This document shows, one piece after another, positions 21,939 through 29,556 of a stretch of 31,149 bases of DNA (positions are counted from its first letter, which is position 1; each line of letters begins with the position of its first letter). The notes beneath the pieces were generated by a model. That model was given only the letters and a program-made list of their open reading frames with translations. It searched no databases and was not told the DNA's origin. Made by a program: the position numbers and the translations under genes. Origin of the DNA: CAIWHR01 sp040007035 (GTDB lineage Bacteria > Pseudomonadota > Gammaproteobacteria > Burkholderiales > Casimicrobiaceae); contig JBDTVU010000028.1 of assembly GCA_040007035.1 (NCBI GenBank), positions 1-31,149 of the forward strand, read 5' to 3'.

Positions 21939-22892
21939 TCAGCGCTCGCCCGCGGCCAGATAATGCGACACCTGCGCCCAATGCGTGCGCCAGCTTTTCA
22001 GCGCGCCGATCGTCGCCGCGAGGTCGGGAATCAGCACCACGCCGGACAGCGTGCGGCGGACCCGTCGCGTCATCTCGCCCCCCGCCCACACCGTAATCGT
22101 CGTCGGCAACTGACGGCGCAGCGTCGCCAGCGCCTCGCTCGCCTGCCGCACCGGGAACGCCGCCGAAAACGACAGCGCGACCAGATGGACCTTGTGCGCG
22201 AGCGCCGCCCGGTGGACGTCGTCCAGTGGCGTCTGCACGCCGAGCGAAATGCACTGCGCGCCCTCGGGCACCAGCAACGCCTCGACCATCAGCAGCCCGA
22301 GGCCGTGCGGCTCGCCCGGCAACGTCGTCAGCAGGACCTTCGGTTCGCCGGACTGACGCGGGAACGCGTTGATCGCGGTCCGCATCGTGACCTGAAGCTG
22401 CTCGGTGTAAAGGTGCTCCTCGAACACCTGCAACTCGCCCCGCATCCACGCGTCACCGACCGCACGGTTGAGCGGCGTGATCGTCTCCACGACGAATTGC
22501 TGCAGGCCCTGCTTCATCAGCATCGTGGCGAGCGTGTTCTGCAGCCCCGGCACGTCGTGCCGCAGCAGCAGCGCGAGGATGTCGCGTTCCAGCGCCGGCG
22601 CGATCGCATCGCGCGGCGGCGCGGCCCGCTCGTCGCGCAGCGCGTCGAGTTCGTCCTGCGGGAGACGGATGATCTTGCCGGGACGCATCCCGACGTCCAT
22701 CAGCCGCTTGATCGCACGCAGCCTGGCGACCTCGGCGATCGTGTACTGGCGCTCGCCGTTGTCGTTGCGCTCCGGCTTCGGAAAGCCGTAGCGCCGCTCC
22801 CACATCCGCAGCACGTCCTTCGACAAGCCGGTTTCGCGCTCGACGGCGCTGATGTTGAGCAGCATCCCGGGATTCTCGATCGGCTTGTTCAT
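21939..22892 (-). CDS. litR: MerR family regulator with B12-binding domain (LitR/CarH-type photoreceptor)
   Basis: The 317-residue protein has a MerR DNA-binding domain (LNISAVERETGLSKDVLRMWERRYGFPKPER, about 12-42), a helical cap domain and a Rossmann-like cobalamin domain. The AdoCbl photoreceptor signature W-x9-E-H is present: Trp149, Glu159, His160. It is followed 36 residues later by His196 in GEPHGLG, the lower axial ligand. In Thermus CarH the same residues are Trp131, Glu141, His142 and His177. Such proteins bind DNA in the dark and let go in light, when the cobalt-carbon bond breaks. CarH His132, which forms the light-state bis-His link, is Met150 here. I prefer the ATG at 22892; a GTG 12 bp upstream is possible and neither has a strong ribosome site. 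A near-consensus promoter precedes it. It is divergent from the peroxidase gene. Confidence 0.92.
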   Translation of the reverse strand: MNKPIENPGMLLNISAVERETGLSKDVLRMWERRYGFPKPERNDNGERQYTIAEVARLRAIKRLMDVGMRPGKIIRLPQDELDALRDERAAPPRDAIAPALERDILALLLRHDVPGLQNTLATMLMKQGLQQFVVETITPLNRAVGDAWMRGELQVFEEHLYTEQLQVTMRTAINAFPRQSGEPKVLLTTLPGEPHGLGLLMVEALLVPEGAQCISLGVQTPLDDVHRAALAHKVHLVALSFSAAFPVRQASEALATLRRQLPTTITVWAGGEMTRRVRRTLSGVVLIPDLAATIGALKSWRTHWAQVSHYLAAGER

Positions 22893-22908
22893 TGTCCAGG
22901 ACACCCGG

Positions 22909-22937
22909 TTGACGGCGGCGTCGATTGTTCGTATTAT
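22909..22937 (+). promoter_or_regulatory. Rightward promoter toward the glutathione peroxidase gene
   Basis: TTGACG (22909-22914), a 17-bp spacer and TATTAT (22932-22937) match five of six bases in each box. Transcription would start near 22944, and the dyad at 22956-22966 then lies in the initially transcribed region. Confidence 0.6.
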
Positions 22938-22961
22938 AGCCGCCAGATGCGTTTATGTCCA
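22933..22961 (-). promoter_or_regulatory. Leftward promoter of the LitR-type gene
   Basis: On the minus strand TGGACA (22961-22956), a 17-bp spacer and TATAAT (22938-22933) match eleven of twelve consensus bases. Its -10 box overlaps that of the rightward promoter, so the two cannot be occupied at once. Confidence 0.7.
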
Positions 22962-22966
22962 TGACA
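22956..22966. promoter_or_regulatory. Dyad TGTC-N3-GACA, candidate LitR operator
   Basis: The element lies inside TTTATGTCCATGACAAACG. It covers the -35 box of the LitR promoter and the early transcribed region of the peroxidase promoter. A protein bound here could repress both. That LitR itself binds it is inference. Confidence 0.45.
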
Positions 22967-22999
22967 AACGTGTGGATTGTCGAAAGGAGCGGTAGATCC

Positions 23000-23653
23000 A
23001 TGTCCAGGTTGATCATTCGGCGTGACCATCGGCGGGTCGCCGCCGCCATCGCGACGCTGGCCATCGCCCTCCTGCTGCCGGCGTCGATGCCGGCAGCGGC
23101 AGCGCCGGAAACCGGCGCCGGTTCCCAGCCGGGATCCGCTGCGGACGCCGCGTGCGTTCCGTTGCTGCGCCACACGCTGCCGAGCCTCCAGACGGGCAAG
23201 CCGCAGTCGCTTTGCCAATACCAGGGGCGGGTGCTGGTGATCGTGAACACCGCGAGCTACTGCGGTTACACGCACCAGTACGAGGGTCTCGAGGCGATAT
23301 ACCGCAAGTACAAGGACCGCGGGCTTGTCGTGCTGGGGTTCCCGTCCAACGACTACGGGGCGCAGGAGCCGGGGACGAACAAGGAGATCGCGGAGTTCTG
23401 CCGCACCACGTACGGCGTCGAATTTCCGATGTTCGAGAAGGCGGCCGGCACGAAGCTCGTCGCCACACCGGTTTACGCCGAGCTGATCGCGCGAACCGGC
23501 AGCACGCCGAAGTGGAACTTCCACAAGTACGTGGTCGACCGCAGCGGCCGGCGCATCCAGAGCTTCGGCAGCGATGTCGAACCGACGCAGCGGGAGTTCG
23601 TCGGCATCATCGAGCGGCTGCTCGCCGAGAAGCCCGGTTCGCCGCCAGGTTGA
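23000..23653 (+). CDS. Glutathione peroxidase family protein, exported
   Basis: The 217-residue protein has the glutathione peroxidase core: VIVNTASYCGYTHQYEGLEAIY with the peroxidatic Cys88, GFPSNDYGAQEPG with Gln122, and KWNFHKYVVDRSG. Members reduce hydrogen peroxide or lipid hydroperoxides using thiols. Unlike most bacterial members (about 160 residues, cytosolic) it has a basic start and a hydrophobic segment at about 12-34, a probable signal peptide ending near AAAA, so it should act in the periplasm. The ATG at 23000 has AAAGGAG upstream; an earlier in-frame ATG at 22955 lies inside the promoter region. It is divergent from the LitR-type gene and precedes the fatty acid modification operon by 133 bp. 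Protection of membrane lipids from light-induced peroxides would fit, by inference. Confidence 0.9.
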   Translation: MSRLIIRRDHRRVAAAIATLAIALLLPASMPAAAAPETGAGSQPGSAADAACVPLLRHTLPSLQTGKPQSLCQYQGRVLVIVNTASYCGYTHQYEGLEAIYRKYKDRGLVVLGFPSNDYGAQEPGTNKEIAEFCRTTYGVEFPMFEKAAGTKLVATPVYAELIARTGSTPKWNFHKYVVDRSGRRIQSFGSDVEPTQREFVGIIERLLAEKPGSPPG

Positions 23654-23786
23654 ATCCGGGCGCCTCCTTTCCACGTATGCACGGAGCGAGGACGTCGCGC
23701 CGGCGCGCAACGCGCGCGCGGCAGGTCCGGCGGGGGCGCCGGGCCACGCCGGGGACAAACTGGCACTACGAAAAGAGCGGAGTCGT

Positions 23787-25076
23787 ATGCGGATTGCGAT
23801 CGTGGGGGCGGGGATTGCCGGTCTGGGCAGCGCGCGGCTGCTGCACCGGCAGGGGCACGCGGTCACGCTTTATGAAGCGGGCGCGACGCTCGGCGGACAC
23901 ACGCACACCGTCGACGTCACGATCGGCGGCGTCACCGCGCCCGTCGACACCGGCTTCCTCGTCTTCAACGACCGCACCTATCCCAGGCTGGTCGCGCTGT
24001 TCGACGAGCTCGGCGTCGAAAGCGTCGCCAGCGAGATGTCGTTCTCGGTGCGCAACGACGACGCCGGCGTCGAATGGGCCGGCACCAGCCTCGCCGCGCT
24101 GTTCGCGCAACCGCGCAACGCGCTGCGCCCCGCGTACTGGCGGATGCTCGCCGACATCGCACGCTTCAACCGCGAAACGACGGCGATGGTGACCGGCGGA
24201 ACGATCTTGCCGGTGTCGCTCGGCGACTACCTCGGCGCAGGCGGCTATTCGGCGGCGTTCCGCGATTGGTACCTGCTGCCGATGGCGGGCGCGATCTGGT
24301 CGTCGCCGCGGCGGGAGGTACTCGACTTTCCGCTGCCAACGTTCGTCCGCTTCTGCCGCAACCACGGGCTCCTGTCCGTGCGCGGCCGCCCGCAGTGGCG
24401 GACCGTGGTCGGCGGCGGCCGCACGTACGTCGCGAAGGTCGCCGCCGCGCTGCCCGATGTCCGGCGCGCGACGAAGGTGACGTCTGTCCGGCGCGGCGCG
24501 CACGGGGTCGACGTCGTCGCGGGGGGCGCGACCGAGCGTTTCGACGACGTGGTGCTCGCCTGCCACAGCGACCAGGCGCTGGCGCTGCTTGCCGATCCGT
24601 CGCCGCTGGAGTCGCGCGCGCTGGCCGGAGCCCGCTACCAGCCCAACCGCGTCGTGCTTCACACCGACCGCGCGCTGCTGCCGAAGACCCGCCGCGCGTG
24701 GTCGGCCTGGAACTACCTCGCCACCGCCGACGCCGACGGATCGCGCCCGGTCGCCGTCAGCTACCTCATCAACAAGCTGCAGCCGCTGCCCTTCGCCGCG
24801 CCGGTGGTCGTCACGCTGAACCCGCCGTTCGAGCCCGACCCGGCAACGGTGCTGGATGAATTCAAGTATTCGCATCCGTTGCAGGACCGCGCCGCGCTGG
24901 CCGCGCAGGGAGCCGTTGGCAAACTTCAGGGTGATCGCCGCACCTGGTACGCCGGCGCGTGGCTCGGCCACGGCTTCCACGAGGATGGCCTCGCCTCGGC
25001 GCACGCCGTCGCCGATGCGATCGCTCGGCGTGTCGGTGGCGCGGCATCCGCTGCCGCCGATCGCGCCGCGGCGTAA
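23787..25076 (+). CDS. NAD(P)/FAD-dependent oxidoreductase (amine-oxidase-like flavoprotein)
   Basis: The 429-residue protein starts with the dinucleotide motif IAIVGAGIAGLGSARLL (Gly7, Gly9, Gly12). It continues with LYEAGATLGGHTHTVDV and the VDTGFLVFNDRTYP segment found in the flavoprotein that heads the DUF1365/methyltransferase operon in many proteobacteria. It belongs to the broad protoporphyrinogen-oxidase/amine-oxidase superfamily. In the operon an acyl-chain dehydrogenation role has been discussed, but the reaction cannot be deduced from sequence. I use the ATG at 23787 because it puts the FAD motif at residue 4; the frame is open for 213 bases further upstream without homologous content. 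AGAGCGGAG serves as ribosome site. It heads an eight-gene run with overlapping or closely spaced genes. Confidence 0.92.
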   Translation: MRIAIVGAGIAGLGSARLLHRQGHAVTLYEAGATLGGHTHTVDVTIGGVTAPVDTGFLVFNDRTYPRLVALFDELGVESVASEMSFSVRNDDAGVEWAGTSLAALFAQPRNALRPAYWRMLADIARFNRETTAMVTGGTILPVSLGDYLGAGGYSAAFRDWYLLPMAGAIWSSPRREVLDFPLPTFVRFCRNHGLLSVRGRPQWRTVVGGGRTYVAKVAAALPDVRRATKVTSVRRGAHGVDVVAGGATERFDDVVLACHSDQALALLADPSPLESRALAGARYQPNRVVLHTDRALLPKTRRAWSAWNYLATADADGSRPVAVSYLINKLQPLPFAAPVVVTLNPPFEPDPATVLDEFKYSHPLQDRAALAAQGAVGKLQGDRRTWYAGAWLGHGFHEDGLASAHAVADAIARRVGGAASAAADRAAA

Positions 25077-25111
25077 CATTGCCGATCAACCGCCCGCCCT
25101 GTCCCCCCGCG

Positions 25112-25957
25112 ATGACCTCCGCCCTGATCGCCGAGCGTGCCACCGACCGTGCGGCACCGGCCGCCCACGACGCCGCGGCTGCGGCGTCGATGACCGCGGA
25201 ACCTGCGCTGATCGAGGGCGAAGTGCGGCACCGTCGGCGTCGACCGGCGGAAAATTCGTTCGCCTATCCGGCGTTCTGCCTGCGGCTGCCGCTGTCCCGC
25301 CTTGCCGAGCTGCCGGCGCGCGGCATCGCGTACAACGCTCGCGGCGCGGTGGCGTTCCACGACCGCGACCACGGGCCACGCGACGGCAGTCCGCTCGACG
25401 GCTGGATCCGCGCGCTGCTGGCCGCCGAGGGTGTGGCTGCCGACGGCGAGATCGTCCTGCACGCGTTTCCGCGGATGCTGGGCTACGTGTTCAACCCGGT
25501 GAGCTTCTGGGTCTGCCACGACCGCGCCGGCGCCGTGCGGGCCGTGCTGTGCGAGGTCTGCAACACGTTCGGCGAGTGGCACCACTACCTGCTCGCGCAT
25601 GCGGACGGCCGGGCGCTGTCGTCCGGCGAGACGCTCCACTCGCGCAAGGTCTTCCACGTCTCGCCGTTCTGCGACGTCCGCGGCCGGTATGCGTTCCGCT
25701 TCCATTTCGGCGCCGGGCGCTGGCTCGCGCGGATCGACTATTTCGACGACGATGGCGCGGAGCCGTTGCTGGAAACCTCGATCTCGGGCCGCGCGGCACC
25801 GCTGTCGGCCGCGACGTCGCGCACGCTGCCGTGGCGCTACCGGTTGTTCACGCTCGGCGTCGTCGCGCGGATCCACTGGCAGGCCGTGAAGCTCGCCGCC
25901 AAGCGCGTGCCGTTCTTCTCCAAGCCGGCGCCGCCTTCGCGACGGACCACCCGATGA
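25112..25957 (+). CDS. DUF1365 family protein
   Basis: The 281-residue protein has the DUF1365 signature: LIEGEVRHRRRRPAENSFAY, then FPRMLGYVFNPVSFWVCHD, and EVCNTFGEWHHYLL, KVFHVSPFCDV and RFHFGAGRWLARIDYF. The family has no established activity but is nearly always encoded between the flavoprotein and the cyclopropane-synthase-like methyltransferase, so it likely takes part in the same acyl-chain modification. The start is uncertain: the ATG at 25112 is nearest to the previous stop, the ATG at 25190 sits closer to the conserved domain, and neither has a clear ribosome site. Residues 1-27 are Ala-rich and poorly characteristic. Its TGA overlaps the next ATG by four bases. Confidence 0.88.
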   Translation: MTSALIAERATDRAAPAAHDAAAAASMTAEPALIEGEVRHRRRRPAENSFAYPAFCLRLPLSRLAELPARGIAYNARGAVAFHDRDHGPRDGSPLDGWIRALLAAEGVAADGEIVLHAFPRMLGYVFNPVSFWVCHDRAGAVRAVLCEVCNTFGEWHHYLLAHADGRALSSGETLHSRKVFHVSPFCDVRGRYAFRFHFGAGRWLARIDYFDDDGAEPLLETSISGRAAPLSAATSRTLPWRYRLFTLGVVARIHWQAVKLAAKRVPFFSKPAPPSRRTTR

Positions 25958-27207
25958 CGAGTTTCGAGCACACCGCCCGCAGCCCGCTGGCGGCGGCCGC
26001 CGGCAGCGCGCGCGCCGCGCTTCCCGCCGACGCGCCCACCACCGGGCGAATCCTGTTCGCGCTGCTCGCCCGCCTCACCCGTGGCGAGCTCACGATCCAC
26101 ACCCCCGGGCGCACGACCCACCGCTTCGGCCCCGGCGACGACGCCTCGCTTCGCGGCGAGTTCGCGTTCGCCGACTGGCGGCTCGCGCGCGACGCGCTCA
26201 CCGGCGGTGACGTCGCGTTCGCCGACGCGTACATGGACGGTCGCTGGGAGACGCCCGACCTCACCGCGCTGCTGACGGTGCTCGCGCACAACCACTCCGC
26301 GCTCGAGCGGGCGTTCTACGGCCACTGGTGGCAGCAGGCGCTGTTCCGGCTGAAGCACCGGCTCAACGCAAACAGCAAGCGCCAGGCGCGCAAGAACATC
26401 GGCGCCCACTACGACCTCGGCAACGATTTCTATCGGCTGTGGCTCGATCCGACGATGACCTACTCGGCGGCGCTGTTCGACGGCGACGCGACGCGCACGC
26501 TCGCTGCCGCGCAGACGGCGAAATACGAGCGCATCGTCGCCGAGCTCGCGCTCCCGCCGAACGCCCGGATCCTCGAGCTCGGCTGCGGCTGGGGCGGCTT
26601 CGCCGAGGCCGCGGCGCGCGCCGGCCATCGCATCACCGGGCTGTCGCTGTCCTCCGCGCAGACCGCGTACGCGCGCGAACGGATCGCACTCGCCGGTTTC
26701 AGTGACCGCGTCGAATTCCGGCTGCAGGACTACCGCGACGAGCGCGGCACCTACGACGGCGTCGCGTCGATCGAGATGTTCGAGGCGGTCGGCGAGCGGT
26801 GGTGGCCGGCGTTCTTCCGCCGCGTGCGTGCAGCGCTCCCGCGCGGCGGCCGCGCATGCATCCAGACGATCACGATCGCCGACGACCGCTTCGACCGCTA
26901 CCGGACGCAGTCGGACTTCATCCAGCAGTACATCTTCCCGGGCGGCATGCTGGCCTCGCCGTCGCGGTTCGTGGCCAAGGCAGAGGCAGCCGGATTCGCC
27001 ATCGCCGACACACGGACGTTCGGCGGCGACTACGCGACGACGCTGAAACGCTGGCTGGCGACATTCGATGCCCGGGTCGACGCCGTTCGCGCTCAGGGTT
27101 TCGACGAGCGATTCATCCGCTGCTGGCGGTTCTATCTTGCGTACTGTGCCGCCGGCTTCGACAGCGGCTCGACCGATGTCGGCCACTACACGCTGGTCGC
27201 GCGCTGA
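25954..27207 (+). CDS. SAM-dependent methyltransferase, cyclopropane-fatty-acyl-phospholipid synthase family (UfaM/Cfa-like)
   Basis: The 417-residue protein belongs to the cyclopropane fatty acid synthase family. It has ARKNIGAHYDLGNDFYRLWL, then MTYSAALF, the SAM motif ELGCGWGGF (208-216), ASIEMFEAVGERWW and FIQQYIFPGG. The enzymes add a methyl or methylene group from SAM to the double bond of phospholipid acyl chains. In Rhodobacter a relative in a similar operon methylates vaccenate as the first step of furan fatty acid synthesis. The operon context here (flavoprotein, DUF1365) points to that branch rather than to the housekeeping cyclopropane enzyme, but I cannot distinguish them by sequence alone. 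The start overlaps the DUF1365 stop by four bases and the gene overlaps the next by 32 bp. Confidence 0.93.
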   Translation: MTSFEHTARSPLAAAAGSARAALPADAPTTGRILFALLARLTRGELTIHTPGRTTHRFGPGDDASLRGEFAFADWRLARDALTGGDVAFADAYMDGRWETPDLTALLTVLAHNHSALERAFYGHWWQQALFRLKHRLNANSKRQARKNIGAHYDLGNDFYRLWLDPTMTYSAALFDGDATRTLAAAQTAKYERIVAELALPPNARILELGCGWGGFAEAAARAGHRITGLSLSSAQTAYARERIALAGFSDRVEFRLQDYRDERGTYDGVASIEMFEAVGERWWPAFFRRVRAALPRGGRACIQTITIADDRFDRYRTQSDFIQQYIFPGGMLASPSRFVAKAEAAGFAIADTRTFGGDYATTLKRWLATFDARVDAVRAQGFDERFIRCWRFYLAYCAAGFDSGSTDVGHYTLVAR

Positions 27208-27760
27208 CGTCGTCGTCTGCGCCGCGCTCGTCGCCGTCGCGGCGGCCGCGCTGCCGACGGGGGTCGGCGCCAACCACCGCACCGTCGCCGCGCCGTCGTT
27301 GCCGCTCGCTGTCGCCGCGTTGGTGCCCAGCCTCACGGCGCAGGGCGGCGCCGAGATGACGGTGCTCGGGCTGTCGATCTACGACGGCTGGTACTGGGGT
27401 GACGGCCATATCTGGGCGCCCGAGCGAACGTATCTCATCGACCTTCACTACCATCGCAGCCTCACCGGTGTGCGGATCGCCGAGCGCAGCGTCGCCGAGA
27501 TCGAGGCGATCGGCCGCGGCTCGCCGTCGCAACGGCTCCGCTGGGGCGAGGCGATGCGACGGATCTTCCCCGACGTGACGAAGGGCGACCGGATCACCGG
27601 CGTGCACCTTCCCGCCGGCGTGGTCCGCTTCTTCTTCAACGGCGCGCCCATTGGCGACATCGCCGACGCGGAGTTCGCGCGGGCGTTCTTCGGCATCTGG
27701 CTCGATCCGAAAACGTCGCGCGCCGACTTCCGCCGGCAGCTCCTCGGCGAGTCGCCCTGA
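27176..27760 (+). CDS. Chalcone-isomerase-like protein, exported
   Basis: The 194-residue protein has a hydrophobic N-terminal segment (about residues 12-34, likely a signal peptide). It then has the chalcone-isomerase-like fold marks LGLSIYDGWYWGDGHIW, YHRSLTGVRIAERSVAEIE, GDRITGVHLPAGVVRFFFNG and ARAFFGIWLDPKTS. Bacterial members of this fold are not flavonoid enzymes; related proteins bind fatty acids. A periplasmic lipid-binding role would suit this operon but is not shown. The ATG at 27176 lies inside the methyltransferase gene (32-bp overlap), and the stop shares a base with the MFS gene's ATG. An earlier start in this frame would overlap far more. Confidence 0.85.
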   Translation: MSATTRWSRADVVVCAALVAVAAAALPTGVGANHRTVAAPSLPLAVAALVPSLTAQGGAEMTVLGLSIYDGWYWGDGHIWAPERTYLIDLHYHRSLTGVRIAERSVAEIEAIGRGSPSQRLRWGEAMRRIFPDVTKGDRITGVHLPAGVVRFFFNGAPIGDIADAEFARAFFGIWLDPKTSRADFRRQLLGESP

Positions 27761-29028
27761 TGGACGCCGCCCGCCTTCCGCCGCGCTCGCTGTTCGCCTA
27801 CGGCCTGTTCGGCATGCCGCTGGCGATGGCCGCGCTGCCGCTGTACGTGCACCTGCCGAAATTCTACGGCGACCACTTGGGCGTCGACCTCGCGCTGCTC
27901 GGCACGTTGCTGCTCGCGCTGCGCCTCGCCGACGGCGTCCTCGATCCGCTGCTCGGTGTCTGGAGCGACCGCGTCCGCTCGCGCAAGGTGCTGATCACCG
28001 CAGCGGCGCCGCTGCTCGCGGCCGGGATGATCGCGCTGTTCATGCCGATCCCGCGCGCCGGTGGCCCGCTCATCGCGTGGCTCGGCGTCTCGCTGGCGGT
28101 GGTCTACGGCGCGTTCTCGCTGGCGACGATCAACCACAACGCGTGGGGCGCCGAGCTGTCGTCGGATCCGATCGAGCGGACGCGGATCACGGCGGTGCGC
28201 GAAGGTCTCGCGTTGATCGGTGTCGTCGTCGCCAGCGTCGCGCCGACGTACCTCGGCACGCCGGGACACCCCGAGACCGGGCTGCCGCTGTTTGCCGGAC
28301 TCTACGCCGGGTTCGCGCTCGTCTGCGTTGCCGTGACGCTCACCGCACCGGCGGCGGCGCGGCCTGTCGCAGCGCGGGGCACGACGTGGGCCGGCCTCGT
28401 AGCGCCGCTCGCCGACCCGGTGTTCCGACACCTGCTCGCCGCGTTCATGGCGAACGGCATCGCGTCGGCGATCCCGGCGACGCTGGTGCTGTTCTTCATC
28501 GCCGACGTCGTCACCGCGGATGCGCAGCAAGGTGTCTTCCTCGCGCTCTATTTCGTCGCCGGCGCGGCTGGGCTGCCGTTGTGGGTGCGACTGTCGGCGC
28601 GCCTCGGCAAGACCGGCACATGGGCGATCGCCATGGTTGCGGCGATCGTCGCCTTCGTCTGGGCATGGGGGCTTTCGGCCGGCGACACGACCGCCTACGC
28701 GGCGATCTGCGTGCTGTCCGGGCTCGCCCTCGGCGCCGACCTCGCGCTGCCGCCATCGCTGCTCGCCGATGTCATCGGCCGCGGCGGCGGCGCACGTCCG
28801 GCTGGCGCCTACTTCGGCCTGTGGACGCTGGCGACGAAGCTCAACCTGGCACTGGCGGCGGGCATCGCGCTGCCTCTGCTCGCCTACCTCGGCTACACGC
28901 CAGGCACGAAATCGCCGGCCGCGCTGTCGGCGCTGGCGTTCGTCTACGCCTTGGTCCCGTGCGCGCTCAAGCTCGGCGCGATCGCTGCGCTATATCGTTT
29001 CCACACCACCGCAAGGAGGTTCGCATGA
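27760..29028 (+). CDS. MFS transporter (GPH/MelB-like)
   Basis: The 422-residue protein has about twelve hydrophobic segments. It carries the cytoplasmic loop motif RLADGVLDPLLGVWSDRVRSRK that marks the MFS_2/MelB-like (GPH) branch, which includes lysophospholipid and sugar transporters. Members of this branch in DUF1365/methyltransferase operons are of unknown substrate; a lipid or fatty acid derivative is a reasonable guess. It is translationally coupled on both sides: its ATG shares the A of the previous TGA, and its TGA overlaps the next ATG by four bases. No separate promoter is visible. Confidence 0.92.
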   Translation: MDAARLPPRSLFAYGLFGMPLAMAALPLYVHLPKFYGDHLGVDLALLGTLLLALRLADGVLDPLLGVWSDRVRSRKVLITAAAPLLAAGMIALFMPIPRAGGPLIAWLGVSLAVVYGAFSLATINHNAWGAELSSDPIERTRITAVREGLALIGVVVASVAPTYLGTPGHPETGLPLFAGLYAGFALVCVAVTLTAPAAARPVAARGTTWAGLVAPLADPVFRHLLAAFMANGIASAIPATLVLFFIADVVTADAQQGVFLALYFVAGAAGLPLWVRLSARLGKTGTWAIAMVAAIVAFVWAWGLSAGDTTAYAAICVLSGLALGADLALPPSLLADVIGRGGGARPAGAYFGLWTLATKLNLALAAGIALPLLAYLGYTPGTKSPAALSALAFVYALVPCALKLGAIAALYRFHTTARRFA

Positions 29029-29549
29029 GCATCAAGGCCGCGCTCGTGGCGCTCGCCGTCGCCGGCGTCACCGGCTGCGCGACGACCGACATCGCCGATT
29101 ACCGCGCCGAGAAGCCGGCGCTCGACCTCGCGCAGTACTTCAACGGGACGGTCGACGGCTGGGGCATGTTCCAGGATCGCTCGGGCAAGGTGGTCAAACG
29201 TTTCTACGTCCGCATCGACGCGAAGTGGGAAGGCAACCGCGGCACGCTCGACGAGCACTTCGAGTATGCCGACGGAGAGAAGCAGCAGCGGGTCTGGACG
29301 CTGGTCAAGGAGGGCGGCCGCTACACCGGCACGGCCGCCGACGTCGTCGGCAACGCGCAGGGCGAGGCGCAGGGTAACGCGCTGCACTGGAACTACGTGC
29401 TGGCGCTGCCCGTCGACGGCAAGACGTGGAACATGGACATGGACGACTGGATGTACCTGATCGATGAACGGACGATGCTCAACCGGACGACGATGTCGAA
29501 GTGGGGCTTCCGCGTCGGCGAAGTCACGCTGTCTTTCCGAAGGCGCTGA
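29025..29549 (+). CDS. DUF3833 family lipoprotein
   Basis: The 174-residue protein begins with a lipoprotein signal peptide ending in V-T-G-C, with Cys18 as the acylated residue. The DUF3833 domain follows, with LDLAQYFNGTVDGWGMFQDR, FYVRIDAKWEGN, LDEHFEYADGEKQQRVW and MDMDDWMYLIDERTMLNRTTMSKWG. The fold is probably lipocalin-like and the function is unknown. It is regularly encoded in the same operon type as the DUF1365 and cyclopropane-synthase genes. The ATG at 29025 is preceded by a perfect AAGGAGGT, the best ribosome site in the operon. Position +2 after the cysteine is Thr, so the outer membrane is its likely location. Confidence 0.93.
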   Translation: MSIKAALVALAVAGVTGCATTDIADYRAEKPALDLAQYFNGTVDGWGMFQDRSGKVVKRFYVRIDAKWEGNRGTLDEHFEYADGEKQQRVWTLVKEGGRYTGTAADVVGNAQGEAQGNALHWNYVLALPVDGKTWNMDMDDWMYLIDERTMLNRTTMSKWGFRVGEVTLSFRRR

Positions 29550-29556
29550 GCCGGCG

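Noticed and set aside
23703..23717. GCGCGC-AAC-GCGCGC hairpin between the peroxidase and flavoprotein genes
   Set aside because: No T-run follows, and such alternating GC stretches are common in this DNA, so I do not call a terminator.
24856..25953. N-terminal extension of the methyltransferase frame over the DUF1365 gene
   Set aside because: The open frame continues upstream by chance. The family begins near the ATG at 25954, which overlaps the previous stop in ATGA.
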